Below are positions 8,909 through 18,500 of a stretch of DNA of 64,000 nt, one piece after another. A model generated the notes under the pieces. That model was not told where the DNA came from and did no database searches. It was given only the letters and a program-made list of their open reading frames with translations. The stretch is from Niallia endozanthoxylica (lineage in GTDB: Bacteria > Bacillota > Bacilli > Bacillales > Cytobacillaceae): assembly GCF_008710145.1 (NCBI RefSeq), contig NZ_VYKL01000019.1:82990-146989 (forward strand). Direction: 5' to 3'. The number at the start of each line of letters is the position of its first letter. Within the stretch, counting starts at the first letter, position 1. Both the position numbers and the translations under genes were made by a program.

Positions 8909-9835
8909 TTGAAAGAAATTAAAAAAGTAACATTAGTCGGCCTAGGAGCTATTGGAACAGCTTATGGAAGTTTGCTGCATGATAGTTTAAATGAATCGTT
9001 TCAAGTGGTTGCCAGTGAAGAACGGATTAAACGATACGAAACAAAGGGAATCCTTATTAACAATGAGCCGTACCATTTTAACTACATAACACCTGAAGCA
9101 AAAACTGGGCCGGCAGATCTTGTTATTTTTGCCGTAAAAAATGACGAGCTGCCACAAGCCATTAAAGATGTTAGACATCACATAGGATCAGATACGATTA
9201 TTCTCTCACTTCTGAATGGCATTTCGAGTGAAGAAGAAATCTATGCCGCCTATAGAAATGAACATATTCTATACAGTATGAGTGTTGAAATAGATGCCGT
9301 TCGAACAAATAATGAAGTCCATTTCACCACTCGCGGCCGAATTGAATATGGAGAACTGGACAATACTTTATCCAATGATGTTCTCGCAGTTAAAAAATTA
9401 TTTGAAAAAGTCGGGATTGATTATGAAATTTCCAGCAATATTACGCATACAATGTGGTGGAAGTTTATGATTAATGTCGGTATCAACCAAACATCCGCTG
9501 TGTTAAAAGCACCTTATGGAATTTTTCAAACCATGCCCATTGCATATGAATGGGTTGAATCTGCTATGCGTGAAGTCGTTGCTTTATCAGAAAAGATTGG
9601 AACAGGATTAACTGAGCAGGATATAAAGAAATTCTGGCCAATTATTAATAAACTTTCCCCAAAAGGGAAAACATCCATGTTACAAGACGTTGAAGCAGGA
9701 CGAAAAACCGAAGTAGAATATTTTGCCGGAAAAGTATGTGAGTTAGGGGAGAAATATAAGGTTCCGACACCTATTAACGAACAGCTTTATAGAATGATTA
9801 CCATCATTGAAGAAATGACAAAAATAAATAAGTAA
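8909..9835 (+). CDS. Ketopantoate reductase family protein (2-dehydropantoate 2-reductase)
   Basis: An NADP-dependent reductase of the PanE/ApbA family, 308 residues, start TTG after GCGAGGGG. It has an N-terminal Rossmann motif (VGLGAIGTAYG), the LLNGI motif, and the catalytic helix MWWKFMINVGINQ carrying the expected Lys and Asn. PanE makes pantoate for coenzyme A, but Bacillus genomes carry several paralogues, some acting on other 2-oxo or 2-hydroxy acids. It is monocistronic with its own terminator and not next to panB/C/D, so the true substrate is uncertain. Confidence 0.8.
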   Translation: MKEIKKVTLVGLGAIGTAYGSLLHDSLNESFQVVASEERIKRYETKGILINNEPYHFNYITPEAKTGPADLVIFAVKNDELPQAIKDVRHHIGSDTIILSLLNGISSEEEIYAAYRNEHILYSMSVEIDAVRTNNEVHFTTRGRIEYGELDNTLSNDVLAVKKLFEKVGIDYEISSNITHTMWWKFMINVGINQTSAVLKAPYGIFQTMPIAYEWVESAMREVVALSEKIGTGLTEQDIKKFWPIINKLSPKGKTSMLQDVEAGRKTEVEYFAGKVCELGEKYKVPTPINEQLYRMITIIEEMTKINK

Positions 9836-9846
9836 TGGACAACAAA

Positions 9847-9882
9847 ACCCACCACATTTACTTTTGCTGGTGGGTGTTTTTT
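9847..9882 (+). terminator. Intrinsic terminator
   Basis: ACCCACCA / TGGTGGGT stem with a 13-nt loop followed by GTTTTTT, 12 nt after the ketopantoate-reductase homologue. Confidence 0.8.
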
Positions 9883-9935
9883 CATAGGTCACGAAATCGT
9901 TGTTGAATGGAAAGTGATGCTTTAACTTTGGAGAA

Positions 9936-10382
9936 TTAAGTGGTTTCTACAAGATTATAGGAAGAGTGTTCTTCATCCCATTGAAAAATACCCTCTTGCA
10001 ATCGAATCACCGTATCGAAAGGCCGTGGAATCATGCCGCTTTCTTCCTGTGATACTTGCAGGGGCTGTTCTTCATACTGCTTCTTCAATTGAAGCAAATC
10101 AATTTTAGATGCAACCCGAACAATCATTTCAAGAGTTATTTCGTTTTCAGCTACTCCAAAATATTTACAAATTGAAGTTTGGAAGCTCTTGTTATATTGG
10201 ATCATCATTGGTAAATCATGAATACTGGCAACACCAAAAACATCCTTAATGATATCCTCATATCGTAATTGACTGCCTGTTGCAAAAGTAATCTGATCCG
10301 TTTCCGGATTGGCTAAATAATAAATGGTTTCAATATCATAATTCAACGAGAACATCCTTTCTGACACTTCATATAATGTCAT
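9936..10382 (-). CDS. Hypothetical protein
   Basis: 148 residues, soluble, not recognised. The sequence is acidic with an N-terminal half rich in Tyr and Ile (including NYDIETIYYLANPETDQITF) and a helical middle. The ATG at 10382 has only a weak ribosome-binding site; ATG at 10355 is an alternative. The length and codon pattern look like a real gene. It converges on the gene at 8909. Confidence 0.5.
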   Translation of the reverse strand: MTLYEVSERMFSLNYDIETIYYLANPETDQITFATGSQLRYEDIIKDVFGVASIHDLPMMIQYNKSFQTSICKYFGVAENEITLEMIVRVASKIDLLQLKKQYEEQPLQVSQEESGMIPRPFDTVIRLQEGIFQWDEEHSSYNLVETT

Positions 10383-10556
10383 TTTTTATAACATTATTTA
10401 ATTATATCATAATTTTATCGAAAATTGTCGTCGTTTTTTGTCGAAATTTCACAGAACTATAAATGCATGAGTATTTAGATTAAATAAAGAAATACCGCAC
10501 AATGAGTATTACGTTTATAATAAAGTTAAGTTTAAAATCAACTCCAAATGAAATAG

Positions 10557-11231
10557 GTGATACAAATTAAAAATTGGATAAAATCACTTACGTTCCTTCT
10601 CATTATTTCTATAATGATTTATGCCATGTTTCATGCAGAATGGTTTCAAGTCATTAAAAGCGGCAACATAGGAAAAATCATTCATGAAAATCTATGGATA
10701 ACTTTACTCATCACATTGCTAATCATGATTATTCAAAACACCTTCACTATTATTCCCTTAATTCTCGTTATTACAATCAATTATACATTGTTTGGATTTA
10801 TTAATGGATTTCTTTGGAGCTGGCTGACAAGTATCATAGCCGCAGCACTTATGTTTTACGGAAGCAGATATCTGTTTCAAGACTGGGTTCTGCCGAGGAT
10901 TAACAAAGATTTCGTTGAAAAAATAGAAAGGAATGGATTCTTATTTATCTTTCAAGCCAGAATCATGCCGTTTATTCCTACAAGCCTGATTAATATATTG
11001 GGCGGGATTAGCTCTATTCAATTCAATAGCTTTATTACAGCAACCATATTTGGAAACTTTCTCTACTTTTTTGTCCTCATCTTAATTCCTGCAGGCTTAA
11101 TGAATTCACAAATGAAAGACTTTTTTATCGAAGCATTCGTTCTTATGGCAATCATCATGTTTCTCCTATATAAATGGAAAAAGAAGAAGAGAGGAGAAAG
11201 GACCATTTCAGATCATTCAAAAGGGGTGTAG
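10557..11231 (+). CDS. TVP38/TMEM64 (VTT/DedA-like) membrane protein
   Basis: A 224-residue membrane protein with about six hydrophobic helices. The central FQARIMPFIPTSLINILGGIS segment is the diagnostic VTT-domain motif (F..R..P..P...N...G) of TVP38/TMEM64/DedA proteins, which are linked to lipid scrambling or undecaprenyl-phosphate transport. The start is uncertain: GTG 10557 opens the frame, but AGGTGA at 10556 would better serve an ATT at 10566. A basic tail (KWKKKKRGER) faces the cytosol. No close operon partner. Confidence 0.78.
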   Translation: MIQIKNWIKSLTFLLIISIMIYAMFHAEWFQVIKSGNIGKIIHENLWITLLITLLIMIIQNTFTIIPLILVITINYTLFGFINGFLWSWLTSIIAAALMFYGSRYLFQDWVLPRINKDFVEKIERNGFLFIFQARIMPFIPTSLINILGGISSIQFNSFITATIFGNFLYFFVLILIPAGLMNSQMKDFFIEAFVLMAIIMFLLYKWKKKKRGERTISDHSKGV

Positions 11232-11251
11232 AATAAAAAGTGAAAGAGGCT

Positions 11252-11344
11252 TTCCCTCAATAAACAAAGAGGGAAGGATCCACAATACAGTAATCCAGTA
11301 AATCTTTGTGTCATACTATACTGGAAGTTCTATATACTGTGGAT
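11252..11344. repeat. Nested inverted repeats after the VTT gene
   Basis: A perfect TTCCCTC / GAGGGAA hairpin (11252-11275) is followed by ATCCACA at 11278 pairing with TGTGGAT at 11338, and inside it TCCAGTA with TACTGGA. None has a T tract, so these are not classical terminators. They could be an mRNA 3' structure or a small degenerate repeat. Confidence 0.4.
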
Positions 11345-11358
11345 GCGCCGCTTCTTTC

Positions 11359-12495
11359 TTAATTAGCCAAAAAGTTTTCTGTATAATACGGTCTTGAATC
11401 AGAGTCAAAAGCAACGCCAACTCCTAGTGCTTCAAAATCTGGTTGAAGGATATTTTCTCGATGCCCCAGTGAGTTCATTAATCCTTCATGGGCAAAAATA
11501 CTGCTTAACTGTCCGGCAGCAAGGTTTTCGCCTGCTGCACGAAATGAAATGTTATCCTCTTTCATGCGATCGAAAGGAGACTGCCCTTCCAGATTGGTAT
11601 GATTAAAATACTGATTTTGTGCCATATCCATGCTATGGTCACGTGCTGTTTCTTTAACCGCCTCATTCCATGATAAAAAAGGTAAACCATGAACAACTCT
11701 TGCAGCATTCGTTAAGTCAAATAGTTGATATTCAAATCCTTCTTTTAGCTCGTGACTCTCTGCTGAATAAAAAGCGGTCTTTTGCTGCTCCAAATCAGCG
11801 CTTATAATCTGAACCGCTGTAACCGAGTCCTCTTCATGTTTATCATAAAAAACGGTCACAAAGCTATCATCTAAGTCAAATAAATGATATTCATTGTTAT
11901 GATCAAGTTGATAAGAAATATGACCCTTTTGAATTTTCGTGCTCGGCTCACCAAGCATATTCAAAACTTCGTCCATATGTGAACCTATTTTGATTCCTTG
12001 TTTCGAGCTCAGCAAGTCTTGATTTGTGTACAATCCGGTCACCTTATCATCTTCATCGAAGGACGCCATGAAGAAATTTTGATAGTTTTCGTGGTACGCG
12101 AACCACTTGACACCATATTCGTTATAGGAAGAACGCTTTGCAGCACCTGCGAGACTTTCAACCTCTGTTCTCGAATCACCAAGTTCTATATTATAAATGG
12201 AGAAAGAATTCGATATAGGTTCCTCTAATTTAGGCTTCGCGATTTTTGTTTCCTGCTGTTGATCCCTTTGAATGGAGTTTAAAGCCTGATCAATTTCATT
12301 TAACAAAGTATCAAAACCGATTTCTAATGTATTTATTCCATTCGTTACATCTGGATGTTCCTTCAATGAATCCAGTTTCGATTTAATATTTTCATAAACG
12401 GTCTGTCCACCTATCCCTTGTTGATCCTTTACAAAAAGAAACCAAATACTTGTGAGCAGTAACATTATGGTGAAAAGTCTAAAAATGACTCTCAA
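11359..12495 (-). CDS. Secreted CAP-domain protein with CAP-associated N-terminal domain
   Basis: 378 residues with an N-terminal signal or anchor segment (residues 5-21). Then come CAP-associated repeats (about 100-240, with two copies of an IxLGDSRTEVESLAG / IKIGSHMDEVLNMLG motif) and a C-terminal CAP/SCP domain (about 255-378, with FDLTNAARVVHGLPFLSWNE, SMDMAQ..YFNHTN and GENLA). Similar to YlbC of B. subtilis. Start TTG 12495 is supported by an AAAGGGGGAA box. Function outside the cell is unknown. Confidence 0.85.
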   Translation of the reverse strand: MRVIFRLFTIMLLLTSIWFLFVKDQQGIGGQTVYENIKSKLDSLKEHPDVTNGINTLEIGFDTLLNEIDQALNSIQRDQQQETKIAKPKLEEPISNSFSIYNIELGDSRTEVESLAGAAKRSSYNEYGVKWFAYHENYQNFFMASFDEDDKVTGLYTNQDLLSSKQGIKIGSHMDEVLNMLGEPSTKIQKGHISYQLDHNNEYHLFDLDDSFVTVFYDKHEEDSVTAVQIISADLEQQKTAFYSAESHELKEGFEYQLFDLTNAARVVHGLPFLSWNEAVKETARDHSMDMAQNQYFNHTNLEGQSPFDRMKEDNISFRAAGENLAAGQLSSIFAHEGLMNSLGHRENILQPDFEALGVGVAFDSDSRPYYTENFLAN

Positions 12496-12588
12496 TCTAT
12501 TTCCCCCTTTCGTCTTTAACAGTTTATTTCAAATGACTATTAAAATAATAGCCAATATAAGCATGAATAACACTTAAGATGAACTTAA

Positions 12589-12621
12589 AAAACACATGCA
12601 ACCGAGAACAGCATGTGTTTT
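12589..12621 (-). terminator. Terminator of the gene at 12683
   Basis: AAAACACATGC / GCATGTGTTTT 11-bp stem with an 11-nt loop, with T runs on the minus strand. Confidence 0.75.
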
Positions 12622-12682
12622 TACTACTATACAATAAATAAAAATGAACTTCTAAACCATACTGAAATAGAATAGACCTCTT

Positions 12683-13486
12683 TCAGCTTTTTTGTATTTT
12701 GGATGGATTATTAATTTTATATGGTACTGGAACATCTACAATAAACTCTTCTTCTACATCTTTTCCCTTCGGTAATTTCTTTTTTACAATCTTACCGTCG
12801 AATTCAAGATTTTCTCCGGGAGTAAGCTCAAACTTCTTTAATGTTTTAGAATGAGAGCACCAAGCAAGACCTACTTCAATTGGGCTTTCTTCGTGAATGA
12901 TAACATCTTCTAGAACTACAACTTCATCATTATCTTCATTAAAATTATTCCAGCTTAAAGCCAATTGCTTTACTTTTGCTGTAAAATGTACTTTATCAGT
13001 CGGCAGTTCTAGCTTTACCGTCTTTACTTTTGATTCAGATTTCTTTTCTGACTTTTTGTTTACTGGTTTTTTCTGCTGTATCTCTCCGTCTTGCTTGTTA
13101 ATTATTGTAGGTTCCGCTTCTTTTGTTTTTATAGGTACTGCTTGATTCTTATCTTTTTCTAATTCCGTAACATTTGCCTTTTCAAAGCTTGGGGATTGCA
13201 TTTCCTTTAAATAGGCAGGGTGTATACAGGTCAAATTTCCATCCTGAAACTCAAGGACAATCGTATTAAATTCACCTGTTACTCCATAAACCTCATAGCC
13301 TTTTATCGTAACGAGCCTTTGATAAGTTCGCTGTTTATACCAAAACGTATCCTTCGTCGTTGAAAGACCCCATTCTTTTAGCTTTTCTATGTAATGTTCA
13401 TCATTTTCAAATGTTACAAAATCTCCTTTTGGAGGAAAATATGTTGTATTGTTTGAATCTTCAATTTGAGGCAGCGTAACGGCCAT
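12683..13486 (-). CDS. Hypothetical protein with lysine-rich linker
   Basis: 267 residues from ATG 13486, which follows an AAAGGATG box; the open frame extends 15 codons more. An N-terminal globular half (about 1-110) is joined by a low-complexity Lys/Glu/Pro linker (about 115-165) to a C-terminal beta-rich half. That half resembles a repeat of W-N-x-F-N-E-D/N plus acidic strands ending in FIVDVPVPYKI. I do not recognise it. It is divergent from pepF. Confidence 0.6.
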   Translation of the reverse strand: MAVTLPQIEDSNNTTYFPPKGDFVTFENDEHYIEKLKEWGLSTTKDTFWYKQRTYQRLVTIKGYEVYGVTGEFNTIVLEFQDGNLTCIHPAYLKEMQSPSFEKANVTELEKDKNQAVPIKTKEAEPTIINKQDGEIQQKKPVNKKSEKKSESKVKTVKLELPTDKVHFTAKVKQLALSWNNFNEDNDEVVVLEDVIIHEESPIEVGLAWCSHSKTLKKFELTPGENLEFDGKIVKKKLPKGKDVEEEFIVDVPVPYKINNPSKIQKS

Positions 13487-13669
13487 TTTATCCACATCCT
13501 TTCTAAACCATTGTACACTAAATAACCGCATAGGAAGAAGAGGGAGAAATTCAAGTATTTTTGTTTCTTCATTGTAATTGTTAAAGGTTTTAGAGGAGGA
13601 AAGTGAGAATATATTAAGTATAATGATTTATGAGAGAACGTCATTATATAAAATAAGGAGGATGTATAG

Positions 13670-15460
13670 TTGACTACATATAAAACAAGGCAGGAAGTAC
13701 CTGAGCAGGAAAAATGGAATTTAAACGATTTATACTCAGATGTTGGGCTTTGGGAGAAAGATTATCGGCATATTGAAGAAATGGCCGAAAAGTTAAAAAC
13801 ATTTGATGGACAAATTCACAATGGTCACTCTCTTTATCAATACTTAAAGCAAAGCGAGGAACTTTCCTATGTCTTTAATAAACTCTATGCTTACCCGATG
13901 TTAAAGGTAGATGAAGATACACGGGAAACCACTTCTCAATCATTGTTGGACAAAGCTAAACAATTAAGTGTGAAAGTAAGCTCATCCACATCGTTCTTTA
14001 TGCCATTTTTATTGAGCTTGGAAGAGGAAACCTTAAAATCTTATATTAATGAAGAAAAAGGATTAGATTACTTTGCAGAAGATTTAATGGAATCCTTTCG
14101 GTATAAGCTTCATGTGTTAAGTAAAGACCAGGAGAAAATACTTTCTCAATTAGGTGAAGCATTATCCGTTCCAAGCCATACTTTTGGAATGATTAACAAT
14201 GCTGATATTAAATTTGGGAAAGTTACAGGTGATAACGGCGAACCGATTGAGCTTACAAGAGGAATGTATACAAAATTAATTGAGGATGAGAATCGAGAGA
14301 AACGAAAGGAAGCCTACTTTGCTTATTACAAGCCCTACCTTCAATTAAAAAATTCAATTGCTGCAACACTTTCTGGTGCCATTAAAAATAACGTGACCAT
14401 GGCAAAAGTACGCCATTATCCATCAGCATTAGAAAAAGGTCTATTTGGAGACCGTGTTCCAAAAGAGGTCTATGAGAACCTAATCTCAACGACGAAAAAA
14501 AATATTACTCCGCTTCATCGTTATACAAAGATTCGGAAGGAAAAATTAAAATTGGATGAACTTCATCAATATGATATGAGTGTCCCATTAATTAGTGGAG
14601 TAAAGCCTGTCATTTCATATGAGGAAGCCTATGAAACGATGTTAAAAGCCTTATCACCGCTTGGTAAGGATTATATTCAAATGCTCAGGGAATTTAGAGA
14701 TGCTCGATATATCGATGTTCGGGAAACCCCTGGAAAAAGGTCCGGTGCCTATAATTTAGGTATTTATGGGGTACATCCATTCATTCTTTTAAATCATCAG
14801 GATGACTTGGACAGTTTATTTACGTTAGTCCATGAATGCGGACATGGTGTACACAGTATGCTAAGTTCCAAATATCAGCCGCAAATTTCAGCTAAATATA
14901 GTATTTTTGTCGCTGAGGTGGCATCGACAGTAAATGAAGTTCTATTAATAAACTACCTATTAAAAAATGAACAGGATTCGAATGTCCGAAAACATTTGTT
15001 AAACCATTTTATTGATCAATATAAAGGTACGTTCTTTACTCAAGTAATGTTTGCTGAATTTGAGAAAAAGACGCATGAAATGGCAGAAGCGGGAATACCG
15101 CTGAATGTGGATATTTTTAATCAGACTTATGAAACCTTATTTAGAGAGTACAATGGGGATACAATCGTTTTTGATGAACAGGTAAAATACGGATGGTCAA
15201 GAATCCCTCATTTTTATCGTCCTTTTTACGTTTATAAATATGCGACTGGATACGCCTCTGCTATCCATCTAGCTACAAGGATTTTTGAAGGAGATGAGAA
15301 AACAATCCAATCTTATCTAGAATTTTTGAAGAGCGGATGTTCAGACTATCCGCTTGAGTTGTTAAAAAAGACAGGCGTTGATTTAACTACATCTGAGCCA
15401 ATTGAAAATGCCTTAAAAAGGTTTGAAGAGCTGGTTGATGAATTTTCAAAAATATTATAG
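13670..15460 (+). CDS. pepF: Oligoendopeptidase F (M3B family)
   Basis: A cytosolic zinc metallopeptidase, 596 residues, cleaving short oligopeptides. The HECGH zinc motif (HExxH) is at residues 388-392, followed by FVAEVASTVNEVLL with the third ligand glutamate. Start TTG 13670 has an AAGGAGGATG ribosome-binding site. Length and architecture equal the usual PepF/YjbG (about 600 residues). Single gene with its own terminator. Confidence 0.93.
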   Translation: MTTYKTRQEVPEQEKWNLNDLYSDVGLWEKDYRHIEEMAEKLKTFDGQIHNGHSLYQYLKQSEELSYVFNKLYAYPMLKVDEDTRETTSQSLLDKAKQLSVKVSSSTSFFMPFLLSLEEETLKSYINEEKGLDYFAEDLMESFRYKLHVLSKDQEKILSQLGEALSVPSHTFGMINNADIKFGKVTGDNGEPIELTRGMYTKLIEDENREKRKEAYFAYYKPYLQLKNSIAATLSGAIKNNVTMAKVRHYPSALEKGLFGDRVPKEVYENLISTTKKNITPLHRYTKIRKEKLKLDELHQYDMSVPLISGVKPVISYEEAYETMLKALSPLGKDYIQMLREFRDARYIDVRETPGKRSGAYNLGIYGVHPFILLNHQDDLDSLFTLVHECGHGVHSMLSSKYQPQISAKYSIFVAEVASTVNEVLLINYLLKNEQDSNVRKHLLNHFIDQYKGTFFTQVMFAEFEKKTHEMAEAGIPLNVDIFNQTYETLFREYNGDTIVFDEQVKYGWSRIPHFYRPFYVYKYATGYASAIHLATRIFEGDEKTIQSYLEFLKSGCSDYPLELLKKTGVDLTTSEPIENALKRFEELVDEFSKIL

Positions 15461-15466
15461 AAGAGA

Positions 15467-15497
15467 AAAGGTGTCAGACTGCTGTCTGACACCTTTA
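15467..15497. terminator. Bidirectional terminator between pepF and the LysR gene
   Basis: Perfect 13-bp stem AAAGGTGTCAGAC / GTCTGACACCTTT with a tetraloop, flanked by A and T tracts. It serves the convergent pepF and LysR genes. Confidence 0.85.
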
Positions 15498-15501
15498 TTG
15501 G

Positions 15502-16383
15502 TTAATGCTTATTATTCTTATGATTAATAATGGAATTAATAATCTTTTCAATGAACTCATCAATAATTAAATTTTTTCGATATTGTATATAGATTTTATT
15601 TGGAATATGCTGAAATTCCTTTATTTCCTTAACCACTAACCGTTCACGGTCATTTTGGTCAATCCCGATTAATGGTGTAATCCCAATTCCAATCCCGCTC
15701 GCTATGACTTTTTTCAGCATTTCATTATTTCCAACCTCAATATGCTTGATATTCGGGATGCCGACTAATCTCTGATCAACACTTGAGATTAGAGGAGCAT
15801 TTCTTCGGTACCAAATGATAGTTTCATCATGTAAATCATCCATTTTCAAATCTTCTATTGAAGCGAGATGATGATGTTTGCCGCAAATAAGGACCAGTTT
15901 GTCATCAAATAGATACTCTGTAATGAGGTTCGGATTATACGCAACATCATTTCTAGTAAGGACCAAATCTAATTCACCCGCAATAATCTGCTCATTTAAT
16001 TTCCTAGAATCCTCACCTTCAATAACCGTAATATTCAAATCATCTATCGAAATGATTGATGTTATCAGTTCGGTAATAAAAGAGTAGGAAAATCCTGGAG
16101 GAAAGCCGACTTTTAAATTGGGGTAGTTAGAAGATAAAGTTTCTTCTTTTGAATATTTAACATATGAAAGGATTGTCGTAGCATATTTAAGAAAAACCTT
16201 TCCTTCCCTCGTCAGTGTTACGTTTTTACCTGATCGCTCAAATAATTTACACGAAAGCTCGCTTTCTAGGTTTTTCATGCGTGCCGTTACAGTAGGCTGG
16301 GTTACATTTAGATGTTCAGCCGCTTTTGAATAATTATTATACTCATAAATGGCTAGAAATGTTTCAAGTTGACTTGTATCCAC
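15502..16383 (-). CDS. LysR-type transcriptional regulator
   Basis: 293 residues with an N-terminal winged helix-turn-helix (MDTSQLETFLAIYEYNNYSKAAEHLNVTQPTVTARMKNLE, residues 1-40, given in outline) and a C-terminal substrate-binding domain. Start GTG 16383 follows AGGAGGTATACTC. It is transcribed away from the Rieske dioxygenase operon that starts 806 bp to the right, the usual arrangement for a LysR activator of a catabolic operon. That it controls the operon is inference. Confidence 0.88.
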   Translation of the reverse strand: MDTSQLETFLAIYEYNNYSKAAEHLNVTQPTVTARMKNLESELSCKLFERSGKNVTLTREGKVFLKYATTILSYVKYSKEETLSSNYPNLKVGFPPGFSYSFITELITSIISIDDLNITVIEGEDSRKLNEQIIAGELDLVLTRNDVAYNPNLITEYLFDDKLVLICGKHHHLASIEDLKMDDLHDETIIWYRRNAPLISSVDQRLVGIPNIKHIEVGNNEMLKKVIASGIGIGITPLIGIDQNDRERLVVKEIKEFQHIPNKIYIQYRKNLIIDEFIEKIINSIINHKNNKH

Positions 16384-16961
16384 GAGTATACCTCCTATAA
16401 TAATGAAACCATTTATATACTTTCCAAATGTCGTCAGTAATTACACAATAACATGGTAATACACTTCAATTTATATAGGTACTATCACATTTTGTCGATT
16501 TATAATACTTTCCTAAAAAAATTTTTATTAACACTTAGAAAAAATTTATACCTATTAAAATAGTAATAAAAAAAAGATATTTTGTCTACTAACACGAGTA
16601 TTTAAACAACATGACGATAGTATAAACTGAATTTAACTGGCTAGACAGGGGTTTGAACCATCTATATAATCTAAAATATAAAACATATAAAGCTATTTAG
16701 GAATAGGTCTATAAAAAAAATATTGAGTAAAGCATGTAAAAGGAAGATATTTTTGATTAGATTTTATCGAATTTTGCGCTTATAATGTGAATATAGTCAA
16801 AAAAAGAGAAAATTTAAAAGTTTCTCTTATTAAAGAATTGAAATAGAAATAGAAATTATTTTTGTTAGAGAAGAAAAAGGACATATGGTAAATTATCGTG
16901 TATCCGATTTCACTCCAACAAAAAAAGGAGGATCGCGCATAACATATCATAATATTAATTA

Positions 16962-16991
16962 TTGTATAATAATTTTTGGTTATGATATAAT
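16962..16991 (+). promoter_or_regulatory. Candidate extended -10 promoter of the dioxygenase operon
   Basis: TG-A-TATAAT (16983-16991) is a consensus extended -10, with a weak -35 TTGTAT at 16962-16967 (18-bp spacer). A weak -35 is what an activator-dependent promoter would have. The transcript would have a leader of about 190 nt. Confidence 0.5.
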
Positions 16992-17121
16992 AAAAAGTAA
17001 ATTAGAATATAGTTGATTTTATTGGTGGTAATATTTCCTTTGAGTAAAAACTAATAAATTCCATAATATACTTATATAATTTACTTAATTTGTAAGCGCG
17101 TTCAGTAAGAGCTTTCATGCA

Positions 17122-17151
17122 ATAAAAATAATCTTGAAAGATTGTTTTTAT
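17122..17151 (+). promoter_or_regulatory. 14-bp-stem palindrome in the dioxygenase leader
   Basis: Positions 17122-17135 pair with 17138-17151 (one G-U pair), centred on AATCTT-GA-AAGATT, with the right arm GTTTTT. It ends 38 nt before the start codon. It could be an attenuator, an mRNA-stabilising hairpin or an operator; the sequence alone does not decide. Confidence 0.55.
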
Positions 17152-17189
17152 ATAAATTTTCTAAGTAATACAGAATTCTAGGAGGGACA

Positions 17190-18500
17190 TTGATGGGGAA
17201 ATATGTAAGAGAAGACAAAGAGAAGTTGTCATTCAAAGTCAACAGACAAGCATTTGTTAATCCAGAAATTTTAGAAACAGAAAGAGAAGCCATTTTCAGT
17301 AAGTGCTGGCTTTATATCGGACATGAATCTGAATTACCAAACAAAGGTGATTTCCATAGAAGAAAAGTTGGCGGACGTAATTTAATCTTTACTCGCAGCC
17401 AAGATGACGTTATCCGCGCTTTCTATAACAGCTGTCCACACCGTGGAGCATTAGTTACTCGTGAAAATTGCGGCAACTCTAAAGTATTCCGCTGCTTCTA
17501 CCATGCATGGAGCTTCAATAACCAAGGTGAACTAGTTGGTATGCCTGATAAAGCAGGTTTCCCAAATGACCATAACTGTGATGGAGCTAAAAACCTTGCT
17601 ACAGTAAAGCGTCTTGAAAGCTATCGTGGATTTATGTTCGTAAACTTCGATGATAACGCTGTATCTTTAGAAGAATACTTAGGAAATGCTAAAGAATACT
17701 TAGATTTAGTAGCTGATCAAGCATTTGCTGCTGAAGATCCAACTCAAGGAATGGAAGTTCTAACGGATCCTCAACAATACAGTGTACGTGCGAACTGGAA
17801 ACTATTGGGCGAAAACAGTGTTGACTTATACCATGGTGTTCCTACACACAAAACTTATTTTGATATTGTTGCTACTCGTGGCGGTACAATGGAAAAAGAC
17901 AGTCTTATTGGTGAAGGTAAAGATCTTGGCGGCGGACATGCTGTTATGGAATACTACTCTGCTTGGCCAAGACCAATTGGTAAATGGATCGAAGGCTACG
18001 GAGAAGAAGCGAAAGAAGTAATCGAAGGGTACAATGAAAGATTAGAAGCAAAATTCGGTAAAGAAAGAGCACACCGTATTGCTAAGAAAAACCGTAACAT
18101 CTGGATTTTCCCTAACTTAATCATTAACGATATCATGGCTATTACAATCAGAACTTTCTATCCAATCGAGCCTGGATATATTGAAGTAACTGGTTATGCA
18201 TTAGCTCCTAAAGCTGAAAATGAAAACTTCAGAGAAGTTCGTAATGATAGCTTCCTAGAATTCTTAGGACCATCAGGTTTCGCAACTCCAGACGATAATG
18301 AAGCGCTTGAACTTTGTCAAGAAGGTTTCTTAAATGCGAAAGAAGCAGGCTGGAACGATATCTCTAAAGGTATGAACAGAGAAGTACCTCAAGCAACAGA
18401 CGAAGCACAAATGCGTGCATTCTGGCGTAGATGGAATGAATTAATGTTGGCTGAAGAAGCAAAAAGAGAAGGTAAAGAAGCTGAGGGGGTTAACGCATGA
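17190..18500 (+). CDS. Rieske aromatic ring-hydroxylating dioxygenase, alpha subunit
   Basis: 436 residues. The Rieske [2Fe-2S] ligands are C82, H84, C102 and H105 (CPH..CFYH). The catalytic mononuclear iron site is H215 and H220 with bridging D212 (VDLYHGVPTH), and the carboxylate ligand is probably D368 or D369 (ATPDDNE). It fits the benzoate/anthranilate/terephthalate-type alpha subunits that dihydroxylate an aromatic ring. Start ATG 17190 has an AGGAGGG box. It overlaps the beta subunit by 4 bp. No ferredoxin or reductase gene follows. Substrate unknown. Confidence 0.9.
   Translation: MMGKYVREDKEKLSFKVNRQAFVNPEILETEREAIFSKCWLYIGHESELPNKGDFHRRKVGGRNLIFTRSQDDVIRAFYNSCPHRGALVTRENCGNSKVFRCFYHAWSFNNQGELVGMPDKAGFPNDHNCDGAKNLATVKRLESYRGFMFVNFDDNAVSLEEYLGNAKEYLDLVADQAFAAEDPTQGMEVLTDPQQYSVRANWKLLGENSVDLYHGVPTHKTYFDIVATRGGTMEKDSLIGEGKDLGGGHAVMEYYSAWPRPIGKWIEGYGEEAKEVIEGYNERLEAKFGKERAHRIAKKNRNIWIFPNLIINDIMAITIRTFYPIEPGYIEVTGYALAPKAENENFREVRNDSFLEFLGPSGFATPDDNEALELCQEGFLNAKEAGWNDISKGMNREVPQATDEAQMRAFWRRWNELMLAEEAKREGKEAEGVNA

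Larger units (their letters stand above)
16384..17189. other. Long AT-rich divergent regulatory region
   Basis: 806 bp without a supported gene. It holds a TATAGGTA (16474-16481) and TACCTATT inverted pair, and a hairpin AAGAGAAA / TTTCTCTT at 16804-16828. At 16924-16932 there is a strong orphan ribosome-binding site AAAGGAGGA that is not followed by ATG, GTG or TTG. An extended -10 promoter and a long palindrome close to the dioxygenase start are listed separately. Confidence 0.6.
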
